From Pengzhenrongella frigida (GTDB lineage Bacteria; Actinomycetota; Actinomycetes; Actinomycetales; Cellulomonadaceae), in NCBI RefSeq assembly GCF_004168625.1, contig NZ_SDWW01000002.1:1-64000 (forward strand): 64,000 nucleotides of DNA, in the 5' to 3' direction. The notes below the pieces were generated by a model. The model saw only the letters and a program-made list of their open reading frames with translations, was not told the DNA's origin and searched no databases. Each line of letters opens with the position of its first letter. Positions within the stretch are counted from its first letter, which is position 1. Position numbers and translations under genes: made by a program. This document shows, one piece after another, positions 7,954 to 16,686 of this stretch.

Positions 7954-9996
7954 ATGGGGTCCACCACACAACGAAGTACAGCCGAGGGGATCGTCGCCGA
8001 GATCGGCGGTCCGGGAAACATCGTGAGCCTGACGCACTGCGCGACGCGCCTGCGCTTCGTGCTCAACGATGCGGGACTGGTCGACCAGAAGGCCGTGGAG
8101 GCGATCCCTGGCGTCATGGGCGCGGTTCCGCAGTCGGGTGACCGGTTCCAGGTCGTCATCGGCGGCGCGGTCCAGACCACGTTCAACCAGATCATGAACC
8201 TGCCCGAGATGGCCGGCATCGGCAAGAGTCAGCTCAGCGACGCCGACGTCAAGGCGGCGGCCCGCGGCAAGGCCCGCGGCAAGGCCGCCTGGGTCGACGG
8301 CTTCTTCGAGTACCTGTCGGACTCGTTCCGCCCGTTGCTGGGCGTGCTGCTGGGCGCCTCGCTGATCATCGCGTTCGCCGCGGTCCTCGACGCGTTCCAC
8401 GTCATCGACTTCCGCGCCACGGACAAGTCGGCGTCCTGGATCTTCGTCGACGCCATGTGGCGCTCGGTGTTCTACTTCCTGCCGATCATGGTGGCGTACA
8501 ACGCCGCCAAGAAGCTGAACATCGACCCGTGGGTCGGGGCGACCGTGATGGGCGCCCTCATGACCCCGGAGTTCATCAGTCTCTCCGACACCACGAGGTT
8601 CGCGGACACCGTCTGCACGACGAACGCGACCCTCGGCACCGATTCCTGCGTGGCCCAGATCTTCGGCCTGCCGATGCAGCTCAACGGCTACGGCGGCCAG
8701 GTGTTCGTGCCGCTGATCATGGTCGCGGTGCTGGCTCTGGTCTACAAGGGTCTGGTGAGGATCTTCCCCGCGAACATCCAGATGGTGTTCGTGCCCTTCT
8801 TCTCCATGGTCATCATGATTCCCGTGACGGCCTTCTTCATCGGCCCGATGGGCATCTGGATGGGTAACGGGCTGGGTAGCGGGATGGCCTGGATGAACGG
8901 CCACGCCCCCATCCTGTTCGCGATCATCATCCCGCTGGTGTACCCGTTCCTGGTTCCGCTGGGCCTGCACTGGCCCCTGAACGCGCTGATGCTGGTGAAC
9001 ATCCAGACCCTCGGCTACGACTTCATCCAGGGCCCGATGGGCGCGTGGAACTTCGCGTGCTTCGGCGCGACGGCCGGCGTGCTCTTCATCGCCATGCGTG
9101 ACAAGGAAGTGGAGATGCGCGCCACGGCTACCGGCGCGCTGGCCGCAGGCCTCTTGGGCGGTATCTCCGAGCCGTCCCTGTACGGCATCCACCTCCGCTT
9201 CAAGCGCATCTACCCGCGCATGCTCGTGGGTTGCCTCGTCGGCGGCCTGATCACGGGCATCTTCGGTGGGGTTCAGACCAGTGCGTTCGCGTTCACGTCC
9301 CTGCTGACCATCCCGGTCTTCTCTCCGTTGCCGTTGTACGCGATCTCCATCGCGGCGGCCTTCGTGACCGCCATGGTGCTGGTCATCATCTCCGACTACC
9401 GCACGCCGGAGCAGAAGGCTGAGTCCTTCGAGAACCGCCAGCAGGCCGAGTCGGACCTGGCACTCGAAGCGGCCCGGGCCGCCGCACCGACGGACGCTTC
9501 GGCGGACGTGCCGACGGACGCCCCCGCGGCCGTCAGCACACCCACCGCCGTCATCGTGGCTCCGGTCGCGGGCCACGTCGTGTCGCTGGACGAGGTGGCC
9601 GACAAGGTCTTCGCGTCGCGGGCGCTCGGTGAGGGGGTCGGCATCCTGCCCACCGACGGTCGGGTGACCTCGCCCGTGGCCGGTGTGCTGGTCACCGTGC
9701 CGGCGAGCGGGCACGCCTTCGGGATCAAGACCGATGACGGCGTGGAGGTGCTGGTGCACATCGGTATCGACACCGTCCAGCTCCAGGGCAAGTGCTTCGA
9801 CGTGGCCGTGAAGAAGCGCCAGCGGGTCGCGATCGGTGACCTGCTCGCCACGGCGGACTTCGAGGGCATTCGGGACGCGGGCTACGATCCGACCACCATC
9901 GTGGTCGTCATCAACAGCAAGACGCTGACGTCGGTCACACCCAAGACGGGCGACGACGTCGTCCCTGGTGACCCGATCATTGCTGTGGCCCCCTGA
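7954..9996 (+). CDS. PTS beta-glucoside-type EIIBCA transporter
   Basis: This 680-residue fused permease imports and phosphorylates a sugar. The order is IIB (about residues 1-90, phosphorylated Cys29 in SLTHCATRLRF), IIC (about 110-480, multiple membrane helices and the GGISEPSLYGIHLR signature), an Ala/Pro/Thr-rich linker (485-525), and IIA (530-680, active His602 in VLVHIGIDTV). The B-C-A order and the RAT leader point to the beta-glucoside class. ATG 7954 has a GGAAGG site eight bases upstream; the frame also opens slightly earlier inside the terminator, which is unlikely. It is the first gene of an operon with the antiterminator, EI and HPr. The substrate (aryl-beta-glucoside, cellobiose or another glucoside) is inferred from class only. 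Confidence 0.93.
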   Translation: MGSTTQRSTAEGIVAEIGGPGNIVSLTHCATRLRFVLNDAGLVDQKAVEAIPGVMGAVPQSGDRFQVVIGGAVQTTFNQIMNLPEMAGIGKSQLSDADVKAAARGKARGKAAWVDGFFEYLSDSFRPLLGVLLGASLIIAFAAVLDAFHVIDFRATDKSASWIFVDAMWRSVFYFLPIMVAYNAAKKLNIDPWVGATVMGALMTPEFISLSDTTRFADTVCTTNATLGTDSCVAQIFGLPMQLNGYGGQVFVPLIMVAVLALVYKGLVRIFPANIQMVFVPFFSMVIMIPVTAFFIGPMGIWMGNGLGSGMAWMNGHAPILFAIIIPLVYPFLVPLGLHWPLNALMLVNIQTLGYDFIQGPMGAWNFACFGATAGVLFIAMRDKEVEMRATATGALAAGLLGGISEPSLYGIHLRFKRIYPRMLVGCLVGGLITGIFGGVQTSAFAFTSLLTIPVFSPLPLYAISIAAAFVTAMVLVIISDYRTPEQKAESFENRQQAESDLALEAARAAAPTDASADVPTDAPAAVSTPTAVIVAPVAGHVVSLDEVADKVFASRALGEGVGILPTDGRVTSPVAGVLVTVPASGHAFGIKTDDGVEVLVHIGIDTVQLQGKCFDVAVKKRQRVAIGDLLATADFEGIRDAGYDPTTIVVVINSKTLTSVTPKTGDDVVPGDPIIAVAP

Positions 9997-10044
9997 AAGG
10001 AGCGACCGTGATCGCTTCGTCGAGCGAAGCGAGACGGGCCTGAC

Positions 10045-10881
10045 ATGGAGGTTGTGCGCGTCTTCAACAACAACGTCGTCCTCGCCTTGGACGACGCTGG
10101 ACGCGACGTGATCCTGACCGGCCGTGGCCTGGGTTTCCAGGCCCGGCCGGGAGGGGTTGTCGACCCGGCCCAGATCGTACGAGTCTTCGTGCCGACGGAC
10201 GGGCGCGACCCCGACCACCTGGCCCAGCTCCTCGCGGGCATCCCTCCGGAGCACATCGCGCTGGTCGGTTCGGCGCTGGCGGACGTCGGGTTGGACAAGC
10301 TCTCCCGGAATCCTGCGCTGCTCATCGCCCTGGCCGACCACGTGAGCTTCGCCCTGAAGCGCATCGCGGTGGGAATGGTCCTGGAGTACCCGTTCCTCGC
10401 CGAGGTGCAGAACCTCTACGCCGAGGAGTACCGCGAGGCCGCGGCGCTCCTGTCCGCGATCAACGGCCGCAGCGAGACCCAGCTCCCCGAAGCCGAGGCG
10501 GTCGGACTGGCGTTGCACCTGGTGAACGCAGGTTTCGCCACCGGAGACCTCTCCTACACCTACACGATGACCGGCGCGATCCAGCAGATGGTGGCGGTGA
10601 TCGAGCAGACCTTCGGCCTGGACCTCGACCCGGGCAGCGTCAGCGTCGGACGGTTCATCACGCACCTGCGGTACCTCTTCGTCCGCATCCACCAGTTCAA
10701 GCAGCTCGACCAGAAGCACTCGCCCATCGGCGTCGCCATCCGGGCGACCTACCCGGACGAGGCCGAATGTGCCCTGCGGCTGGCCGCTCTGGTCGAGCTA
10801 CGCCTCGGATCGCCCCTTACCGACGACGAGGTCTCCTACCTGGCCCTGCACGTCGCCCGAGTGGCCGCCGACCAGGCCTGA
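10045..10881 (+). CDS. BglG/LicT-family transcription antiterminator
   Basis: This 278-residue RNA-binding regulator has an N-terminal CAT domain (about 1-55, starting MEVVRVFNNNVVLA) that binds the RAT hairpin, then two PTS-regulation domains, PRD1 (about 65-170) and PRD2 (about 175-278). Candidate phospho-histidines are in LADHVSF and ALHLVNA (PRD1), and in FITHLRYLF and LALHVARV (PRD2). By family knowledge, phosphorylation by the cognate EII blocks the protein, while HPr-dependent phosphorylation activates it. Its likely target is the RAT at 7854. It lies 48 bp after the EII gene, with a small hairpin (8-bp arms, 10012-10032) in between. Confidence 0.93.
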   Translation: MEVVRVFNNNVVLALDDAGRDVILTGRGLGFQARPGGVVDPAQIVRVFVPTDGRDPDHLAQLLAGIPPEHIALVGSALADVGLDKLSRNPALLIALADHVSFALKRIAVGMVLEYPFLAEVQNLYAEEYREAAALLSAINGRSETQLPEAEAVGLALHLVNAGFATGDLSYTYTMTGAIQQMVAVIEQTFGLDLDPGSVSVGRFITHLRYLFVRIHQFKQLDQKHSPIGVAIRATYPDEAECALRLAALVELRLGSPLTDDEVSYLALHVARVAADQA

Positions 10882-10977
10882 TCCGGCATCGAACGTGACC
10901 TGACCGCGTCGACGCGCACGAGGTACGAGGTACTCCGTCGCGCCCTGACCCCGGCACAAGAAGATTGAGGACATGAA

Positions 10978-12681
10978 GTGACATTCACAGATCGCGCAGT
11001 GCCATTCACCGGAGTGGGCGTCAGCCCCGGGCGAGTCCTCGGGACGGTTCGGCAGATGCCGGCCCCGGTCAGCGAGCCGCCCGCGGGCGAGCGCCTCGCC
11101 GCCTCGACGTCCGCGGACGACGCGGTGGCCGCCCTTCGAGCCGCGTCGAAGGCGGTGCAGGCGGAGCTGAAGTCCCGCGCCGAGCGCGCGCACGGCGATG
11201 CGAAGGCCGTCCTGGAGGCGACCGCGCAGATGGCCACGGACTCGATGCTGATCAAGTCGGCCGTCAAGCACATCAACGCCGGACTGTCGGCCGAACGCGC
11301 GATCTGGGAGGCGAGCGCCTCGGTCGCGGAGATGCTGCTCAACCTCGGGGGCTACATGGCTGAGCGGGCGACCGACCTCTTCGACGTGCGCTCCCGGATC
11401 GTCGCCGAGCTGCGCGGGGTGGCGGCTCCCGGGATCCCCGCCTCAGCGACGCCGTTCATCCTCGTCGCCGAGGACCTCGCGCCCGCGGACACCGCGACGC
11501 TCGACCCCGCCCAGGTCATCGCTCTGGTGACCTCTGGCGGCGGCCCTCAGTCGCACACGGCGATCATCGCGCGCGCCCTCGGGCTGCCGGCTGTGGTGGC
11601 CGCCGTCGGCGCCGACGGCATCGCCGACGGTGCGGAGGTCTACGTCGACGGGACCGCAGGGACGGTCGTCGTCGACCCCGGCGCCGAGGAGGTCGCCGCT
11701 GCCGACGCGTGGGCCACCACGGCCTCTCGCCTCGTCGACTTCGACGGCAACGGCCGCACGGCTGACGGGCACCTCGTGCCCCTGCTGGCGAACGTCGGCG
11801 GGGCGAAGGATGCCGTGAAAGCGGCGGCCGCGGGCGCCCAGGGCGTCGGCCTGCTCCGCACCGAGTTCTGCTTCCTGGGGCGCGACTCGGAGCCCTCGAT
11901 CACGGAGCAGGTTGAGGCCTATCGCGGGGTGTTCGACGCGTTCCCGGACAAGAAGGTCGTGGTCCGGACCCTGGACGCGGGCGCGGACAAGCCGCTGCCC
12001 TTCCTGACTGATGCGACCGAGCCCAACCCCGCCCTCGGCGTTCGCGGCTACCGGACCGACTGGACCACCCCCGGCGTCCTCGAGCGCCAGCTCGCGGCCA
12101 TCGCCACCGCGGCCGAGGGCTCGACCTGCCAGGTCTGGGTGATGGCGCCGATGATCGCCACGGTCGAGGAGGCGGCACACTTCGCGTCGATGTGTGCGGC
12201 CGCGGGGCTGACGACCCCGGGCGTCATGGTCGAGGTCCCCTCCGCCGCCCTGCGTTCTGAGTTCATCCTCGGGCACGTGGAGTTCGCCAGCCTGGGCACG
12301 AACGACCTTACGCAGTACACGATGGCGGCTGACCGTCAGCTCGGGCCGCTCGCCGCGCTGAACAGTCCGTGGCAGCCCGCCGTGCTCCAGCTCATCGGGA
12401 TGACGGTCGCCGGGGCAGTGGCCGAGGGGCACGACAAGCCCGTGGGCGTCTGCGGCGAGGCCGCGGCGGACCCGGCCCTGGCGGTCGTGCTCACCGGCCT
12501 CGGGGTCTCGACGTTGTCGATGACCCCCCGGGCGCTCGCCGCTGTGGCAGCGGTGCTGGCGAGCGTCACGCTCGACCAGGCCAAGCACCTGGCGCAGCTC
12601 GCCCTGGCCGCGCCCAGCGCGGCGGCGGCCAAGGAGCGGGTTCGCTCCGAGCTGCCCATCCTCGCCGAGCTCGGCCTCTAG
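10978..12681 (+). CDS. ptsI: PTS enzyme I (phosphoenolpyruvate-protein phosphotransferase)
   Basis: This 567-residue soluble enzyme transfers phosphate from PEP to HPr. The phospho-accepting His193 lies in GGGPQSHTAIIARALG. The C-terminal PEP-binding barrel shows LLRTEFCFL, LDAGADKPLPF, ASLGTNDLTQYT and VCGEAAADP with the catalytic Cys. Length and motif order are normal for EI. The start is GTG 10978, with a GAGG site about eight bases upstream; it gives FTGVGVSPGRVLG, the expected N-terminus. It sits between the BglG-type antiterminator and HPr in one orientation (96-bp gap upstream, 45-bp gap downstream), so a general PTS component is apparently under RAT control, unless an internal promoter in the 96-bp gap serves it. 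Confidence 0.95.
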   Translation: MTFTDRAVPFTGVGVSPGRVLGTVRQMPAPVSEPPAGERLAASTSADDAVAALRAASKAVQAELKSRAERAHGDAKAVLEATAQMATDSMLIKSAVKHINAGLSAERAIWEASASVAEMLLNLGGYMAERATDLFDVRSRIVAELRGVAAPGIPASATPFILVAEDLAPADTATLDPAQVIALVTSGGGPQSHTAIIARALGLPAVVAAVGADGIADGAEVYVDGTAGTVVVDPGAEEVAAADAWATTASRLVDFDGNGRTADGHLVPLLANVGGAKDAVKAAAAGAQGVGLLRTEFCFLGRDSEPSITEQVEAYRGVFDAFPDKKVVVRTLDAGADKPLPFLTDATEPNPALGVRGYRTDWTTPGVLERQLAAIATAAEGSTCQVWVMAPMIATVEEAAHFASMCAAAGLTTPGVMVEVPSAALRSEFILGHVEFASLGTNDLTQYTMAADRQLGPLAALNSPWQPAVLQLIGMTVAGAVAEGHDKPVGVCGEAAADPALAVVLTGLGVSTLSMTPRALAAVAAVLASVTLDQAKHLAQLALAAPSAAAAKERVRSELPILAELGL

Positions 12682-12726
12682 CAGCCCCCGTCGTCAAACC
12701 ATCCAGCCATCCAGCAGGAGGAACAC

Positions 12727-13005
12727 ATGTTCGAACGCAAGGTCATCATCGCGAGCCGAGTCGGCCTGCATGCCCGCCCCGCCGCGATCTTCGCGGACGC
12801 GGTAGGCCGGGTGCCGGTCGAGGTCACCATCGCCATGGACGCAGAGCCTGTCGACGACGCGATGGACGCGTCGAGCATCCTGTCGCTGATGAGCCTCGGG
12901 GCTGCCCACGGGGACGTCGTGGTCTTGCGCGCCGAGGGTGCGGGTGCCGACGAGGTGCTCGAGTCTCTCGCGAAGATCCTCGAGACCGATCTCGACGCCG
13001 AGTAG
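12727..13005 (+). CDS. ptsH: PTS phosphocarrier protein HPr
   Basis: This 92-residue phosphocarrier is phosphorylated by EI on His15 (VGLHARPAA) and passes the phosphate to EII and PRD-containing regulators. The regulatory helix reads ASSILSLMSLG; Ser50 corresponds to the Ser46 position of firmicute HPr, although the usual preceding Lys is replaced by Ser. The start has a strong AGGAGGAA ribosome site. It is the last gene of the PTS operon, and the convergent SDR gene ends 24 bp later with a shared hairpin between them. Confidence 0.95.
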   Translation: MFERKVIIASRVGLHARPAAIFADAVGRVPVEVTIAMDAEPVDDAMDASSILSLMSLGAAHGDVVVLRAEGAGADEVLESLAKILETDLDAE

Positions 13006-13015
13006 GCCCTCACTC

Positions 13016-13040
13016 GTCGCTCCCGGTTCCTACGAGCGAC
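13016..13040. terminator. Shared hairpin between convergent ptsH and SDR genes
   Basis: GTCGCTC and GAGCGAC form a perfect 7-bp stem around an 11-base loop. The SDR stop codon lies in the loop. The position between two convergent genes suggests a weak bidirectional terminator, but no long T-run is present on either side, so confidence is limited. Confidence 0.4.
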
Positions 13041-13836
13041 TCTGACCTGCGGCTAGGCCCGGCCCGTCGTCTTCCTTGCCGTGCGGATCGTGCTGGTTGA
13101 TCGCCGCGACGACCTGGTCGTAGTCGCCGCGGGCCTCGCCGTAGCGCAGGAACTTGACGTTCTCGACCTGGAGCTCGGTCGCGTCGGGCTGAGACTCGAT
13201 GAGGCCGACGACCTCGGCGATGAACTCGTCGAGCGGCATGGCGATGGCGCTGTCCTTCTGGCCCGGCAGCAGGTCGGTCGCCACCGACGGTGGCACGAGC
13301 TCGAGAACGCGGACGCTCGTGGCTGCGAGCTGGAGGCGGATCGACTCGCTGAGCATGTGGATGGCGGCCTTGCTGGCGTTGTAGCTGGGCGTGGACCGCA
13401 GCGGAGCGAACGCCAGTCCGGAGGACACGGTGACGATCGTGGCATCGGGTCGGCTCTGCAGGTGCTCGATGAAGGCGGCGATGAGCCGGATCGGCCCGAG
13501 CACGTTGGTGCTGATGGTCTGCTCGGCGGAGGCGAGGAACGCCGCGGGATCGGTCCAGTCCTCGACCCGCATGATTCCGGCCATCGGGATGAGCACGTTG
13601 AGCTCGGGGTGCTCGGCGACGATCCGCTTCGCCTGCGTGGCGACGTTCTCCGGGTCGGTCGTGTCGATCTGGTAGGAGTGGAGGCCGAGGTGCTCGGCGG
13701 TGAGCCGCTCGAGCAGCTCGGTGCGGCGGCCGCCGATGATGACCTCGTTGCCCTTGGCCTGGAGAGCGAGGGCGAGCGCCAGGCCGATGCCGCTGGTCGC
13801 GCCAGGGATGAAGACGGTGTTTCCGGTGATCTGCAT
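13030..13836 (-). CDS. Short-chain dehydrogenase/reductase (SDR)
   Basis: This 268-residue NAD(P)-dependent oxidoreductase has the Rossmann glycine motif FIPGATSGIG near the N-terminus, VTVSSGLAF with the catalytic Ser, and the YNASK catalytic Tyr/Lys pair near the middle. A GGRRTELLE segment after beta-2 favours NADP. The frame opens 11 codons further upstream, but the ATG at 13836 gives the usual short lead into the first strand. It is divergent from the XRE/MmyB-type regulator at 13937; such regulator and SDR pairs are common in actinobacteria, and the regulator often controls the reductase. The substrate is unknown. The C-terminal tail is hydrophilic and poorly conserved in appearance. 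Confidence 0.88.
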   Translation of the reverse strand: MQITGNTVFIPGATSGIGLALALALQAKGNEVIIGGRRTELLERLTAEHLGLHSYQIDTTDPENVATQAKRIVAEHPELNVLIPMAGIMRVEDWTDPAAFLASAEQTISTNVLGPIRLIAAFIEHLQSRPDATIVTVSSGLAFAPLRSTPSYNASKAAIHMLSESIRLQLAATSVRVLELVPPSVATDLLPGQKDSAIAMPLDEFIAEVVGLIESQPDATELQVENVKFLRYGEARGDYDQVVAAINQHDPHGKEDDGPGLAAGQSRS

Positions 13837-13853
13837 GGTGCGAGTCTTGGTGC

Positions 13854-13904
13854 GCAGCCATGGCTGCACCAGGGAGCGGTTGTCGGGGGAGCGGCGATCC
13901 CTGG
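13854..13904. promoter_or_regulatory. Palindromic operator candidates between SDR and XRE genes
   Basis: A perfect 14-bp palindrome GCAGCCATGGCTGC spans 13854-13867. Immediately after it, CCAGGGA (13869-13875) and TCCCTGG (13898-13904) form a second inverted repeat. Both lie in the 100-bp divergent promoter region, where the XRE-type regulator would be expected to bind. Binding is inferred only. Confidence 0.35.
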
Positions 13905-13936
13905 TTGGCGTCGTCGGCCGGACCGATACTTGCCGG

Positions 13937-14788
13937 GTGAACCGTGATGCGCTCGCCGATTTCCTCGTCCGTCACCGCGAAGCGCTCAGGCCCGGTGACG
14001 TCGGACTGAGCGCGGGTGTGCGCCGTCGTGCGCCAGGGCTGCGCCGCGAGGAGGTCGCCCAGCTCGCGGTGATGTCCACCGACTACTACACCCGCCTCGA
14101 GCAGCGACGCGGACCGCAGCCGAGCACCCAGATGCTCGGCTCGATCTCCCGCGCCCTGAGGCTGACGCCCGACGAGCGCGACTACCTGTATCGGGTGGCC
14201 GGACACAGCGCGCCGGACCGCGCCGCGATGACCGACTACGTCGCGCCGGGTCTGCTGCGGGTGCTCGACCGGCTCACCGACACCCCGGCGTTCATCATCG
14301 ACGCGCTCGGGCAGACCCTCGTGCAGAACGACCCCGCTCGCGCGCTGCTCGGCGACGCCAGCGGGCTCACGGGCTGGGAGCGCAGCGGCATCTACCGCTG
14401 GTTCCTGCACGCTGAGCAGGAGCGGTGGCGCTACCCGGAGGACGACCGCGACCGGCAGAGCCGGGCGCAGGTCGCCTCGCTCCGCGCCGCCTACGGACGA
14501 ATGGGCCCGCGTTCGCGCGCCGGCGAGCTGGTGCGTGAGCTCACCGGCCTGAGCCAGGAGTTCACTCAGCTCTGGGAAGCCCACGAGGTGAGCCGTCGCT
14601 TCGAGGATCACAAGGTGCTCATCCACCCCGAGATCGGGCAGATCGAGGTCGACTGCCAGGCGCTGTTCACCGAGGACGAGTCGCAGGTCCTCCTCGTGCT
14701 GACGGCGCCGCCGCGCAGCGAGGCGGCGAGCAAGCTCACGCTCCTGGCGGTCCTCGGCACCCAGGAGTTCGCCGCCGGTCAGGGCTGA
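13937..14788 (+). CDS. XRE-family regulator with MmyB-like ligand domain
   Basis: This 283-residue transcription factor has an N-terminal helix-turn-helix (about residues 10-80) with RAPGLRREEVAQLAVMSTDYYTRLE and RGPQPS, the signature of the actinobacterial XRE/MmyB type. The C-terminal domain (about 100-270) starts VLDRLTDTPAFIIDALG and ends in a beta-rich QALFTEDESQVLLVLTA segment; it resembles a PAS-like ligand pocket. The start is GTG 13937; the frame extends upstream through the divergent promoter, which is implausible. Its partner is the divergent SDR gene. The ligand is unknown. Confidence 0.9.
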   Translation: MNRDALADFLVRHREALRPGDVGLSAGVRRRAPGLRREEVAQLAVMSTDYYTRLEQRRGPQPSTQMLGSISRALRLTPDERDYLYRVAGHSAPDRAAMTDYVAPGLLRVLDRLTDTPAFIIDALGQTLVQNDPARALLGDASGLTGWERSGIYRWFLHAEQERWRYPEDDRDRQSRAQVASLRAAYGRMGPRSRAGELVRELTGLSQEFTQLWEAHEVSRRFEDHKVLIHPEIGQIEVDCQALFTEDESQVLLVLTAPPRSEAASKLTLLAVLGTQEFAAGQG

Positions 14789-14797
14789 GCCGACAGC

Positions 14798-15247
14798 TCA
14801 GGAGCCGTCGTTGAGGTTGCGGATGCAGACGGCAAGAGTCTCGAGCAGGGCCTGCTGGCGGGCGGGGGTCAGCCCGGCGCACATCGTGGTCTGGACAGCG
14901 AGCACGGCCGCGCTGGCCGCATCCAGGTGTTCGCGGCCGGCGGTGGTCAGCTCGGTGGGCAGCTCTCGGCCGTGCGGTGCGACTGCGGCACGGGTGACGA
15001 GCCCGCGCTCGTCGAGACCGCGGAGCACGACGTTCATCGACTGGCGGGTGACGAAGACCCCGCGAGCCAGCTCGGCGTTCGACAGCCCCGGACGTTGCCC
15101 GAGCAGCTCCAGGCAGGCGTACTGCGGCACGGTCAGGTGCAGCGGGCGCAGCGCCAGGTCCATGGCGTTCCGCAGTGCCACGGCGGCCTGCTTGAGCACG
15201 TAGCCGACCGCGTTCTCCACCGGGCCGAGGGTCTCCTGTTGCTCCAT
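14798..15247 (-). CDS. MarR-family transcriptional regulator
   Basis: This 149-residue winged-helix regulator has a recognition region ELARGVFVTRQSMNVVLRGLDERGLV followed by a wing with APHGRELPTELTTAG. MarR proteins usually repress a divergent gene and release DNA on binding a small phenolic or oxidant. ATG 15247 is chosen over a start nine codons upstream because that extension would cross the operator. The divergent VOC gene at 15308 is the probable target, and two palindromes fill the gap. The C-terminus ends in a typical dimerisation helix. Confidence 0.88.
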   Translation of the reverse strand: MEQQETLGPVENAVGYVLKQAAVALRNAMDLALRPLHLTVPQYACLELLGQRPGLSNAELARGVFVTRQSMNVVLRGLDERGLVTRAAVAPHGRELPTELTTAGREHLDAASAAVLAVQTTMCAGLTPARQQALLETLAVCIRNLNDGS

Positions 15248-15291
15248 GTCAGTATCCTGACATACAGTGCGCAATGTCAGGACATTGACAT
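15246..15291. promoter_or_regulatory. Two operator palindromes between MarR and VOC genes
   Basis: ATGTCAG-TATC-CTGACAT is a perfect inverted repeat at 15246-15263, overlapping the MarR start codon. CAATGTC-AG-GACATTG is a second one at 15272-15287, with TGTCA/TGACA half-sites continuing to 15290. The shared ATGTCA half-site and their position indicate autoregulation plus control of the VOC gene. Confidence 0.6.
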
Positions 15292-15307
15292 ACCCAGGGA
15301 GAGTGCC

Positions 15308-15676
15308 ATGACCGTCACCGGACCCGACTTCATCGCCCTACAGGTACGCGACCTGGAGCGTGCCGCCGCGTTCTACGAGGACCACCTCGGCCTGCGGCGC
15401 GCTCCGTTCAGCCCGCCGCACGCGGTGGTGTTCGCTACGACGCCCGTCCCGTTCGCCGTGCGGGACGCGTTGCCCGACGTCGATCTGGATGCAGTCGGGC
15501 GCCCTGGCCTCGGCGTGGCGTTGTGGCTGCACAGCACCGACGCGCAGGCCCTGCACGACTCGCTCGACGCCGCAGGCGTGCCCATCGTCATGCCGCCGTT
15601 CGACGGCCCGTTCGGGCGGACGTTCGCCTTCGCCGATCTCGACGGGTATGCCGTGACGATCCACGACAAGCAGTGA
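15308..15676 (+). CDS. VOC-family protein
   Basis: This single-module vicinal-oxygen-chelate protein has 122 residues. The first beta-alpha unit FIALQVRDLERAAAFYEDHLGL and the last PFGRTFAFADLDGYAVTIHDK fit a two-betaalphabetabetabeta glyoxalase fold. The ATG is preceded by GGGAGAG. It is divergent from the MarR gene with shared operators, so it is probably induced by the MarR ligand. The role may be drug or oxidised-compound binding or turnover; the sequence does not say which. Confidence 0.85.
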   Translation: MTVTGPDFIALQVRDLERAAAFYEDHLGLRRAPFSPPHAVVFATTPVPFAVRDALPDVDLDAVGRPGLGVALWLHSTDAQALHDSLDAAGVPIVMPPFDGPFGRTFAFADLDGYAVTIHDKQ

Positions 15677-15745
15677 CCGCCTCACACCTGGTGGCCAGGG
15701 TCCCGGTCGGGCGGGCCGCGGGGCTCGTTTGATACTGCTGCCTGA

Positions 15746-16633
15746 TCAGTCGGCGAGCACCTGTGAGAGAGCATGGGCGCCGAGGGCCGCGAACGGTGGG
15801 TCGTCGTCGGAATGCGCAAGGAGCGCGACCGCGAGGACCAGCGCCCACCCGCGCGCCCGCCGCCACGTGTCGCCATCGGTACCGCACAGGCGGGTGACTC
15901 GGTCTCGGAACCTTCGCCGCCCAGCCTCGTCAAAGGTCAGCCACGCGGTGGCGAGGTCCACCGCCGGGTCGCCGGCGGTGACGTCGCCGAAGTCCAGCAC
16001 AGCCTGCAGCGTGCCGTCGGCCGTCACGAGCAGGTTGGCCGGATGCAGATCCCCGTGCACCCAGAGCGGCGGGCCGGTCCAGGTCGGGACTTCGAGCAGC
16101 TCCTCCCAGAGACGACGGACGAGCCCGGGCTCGGGGACCGACCCGCTCGCGATCCGCTCGTGGACCGCGGCGTCCCGGGCCGCCAGCGGTACCCCTCGGA
16201 CCGGGTTCGCCGGGGCGTCCGCGGGCGCCACGACGTGCAGGCGGGCGACGACATCGGCCAGCGGGTGCGCCAGCGTCGCCCGAGCGGCCGGCGTGAGTGC
16301 GATGGCCGGTCGGCCGGCGAACCAGGGCACAACGCTCCACGCCCACGGGAACGCGGGCGACGGGACACCGACCCGGACGGGAGCGGGAACGCCGACGCCG
16401 AGGCGCGGCCCGAGCACTGGCAGCCAGCGTTGCTCATGGCCCACGAGCACCGCCGCGACCTCGCGTCGCGGGAGGCGGACCGCGAGATCGTCGCCCAGGC
16501 GCACGATCGCGTTGTCCCAGCCGTGCGGACCGGCGCTCAGCGGCAGGTCCGCGAGGTCCGGGTGCTGCTCGATCAGAAGTCGCCGCACCAGGGCGGGGGT
16601 CACCTCGACCTCGGCGGCAGGTCTGTTCGCCAT
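15746..16633 (-). CDS. APH-family phosphotransferase (aminoglycoside/hydroxyl kinase fold)
   Basis: This 295-residue protein-kinase-like enzyme has the Brenner-type catalytic loop WVHGDLHPANLLV and the metal-binding VLDFGDVTAGDPAVDLATAW. The N-terminal lobe has an AIVRLGDDLAVRLPRRE strand typical of ATP-binding APH enzymes. Such chromosomal members phosphorylate aminoglycosides, macrolides or metabolites; a resistance role is possible but not shown. It stands alone; the serine-hydrolase gene upstream on the same strand ends 53 bp away. Confidence 0.88.
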   Translation of the reverse strand: MANRPAAEVEVTPALVRRLLIEQHPDLADLPLSAGPHGWDNAIVRLGDDLAVRLPRREVAAVLVGHEQRWLPVLGPRLGVGVPAPVRVGVPSPAFPWAWSVVPWFAGRPAIALTPAARATLAHPLADVVARLHVVAPADAPANPVRGVPLAARDAAVHERIASGSVPEPGLVRRLWEELLEVPTWTGPPLWVHGDLHPANLLVTADGTLQAVLDFGDVTAGDPAVDLATAWLTFDEAGRRRFRDRVTRLCGTDGDTWRRARGWALVLAVALLAHSDDDPPFAALGAHALSQVLAD

Positions 16634-16686
16634 GCCGCCTCCCGTATCAGCCCGTCAGCCCGGATCGACGACCGGGGCGGCCGAGC

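Noticed and set aside
10012-10032. Hairpin TCGCTTCG/CGAAGCGA between the EII and antiterminator genes
   Set aside because: It was considered as a second terminator or RAT. It has no T-run and no RAT consensus, so at most it affects mRNA processing; not listed as a feature.
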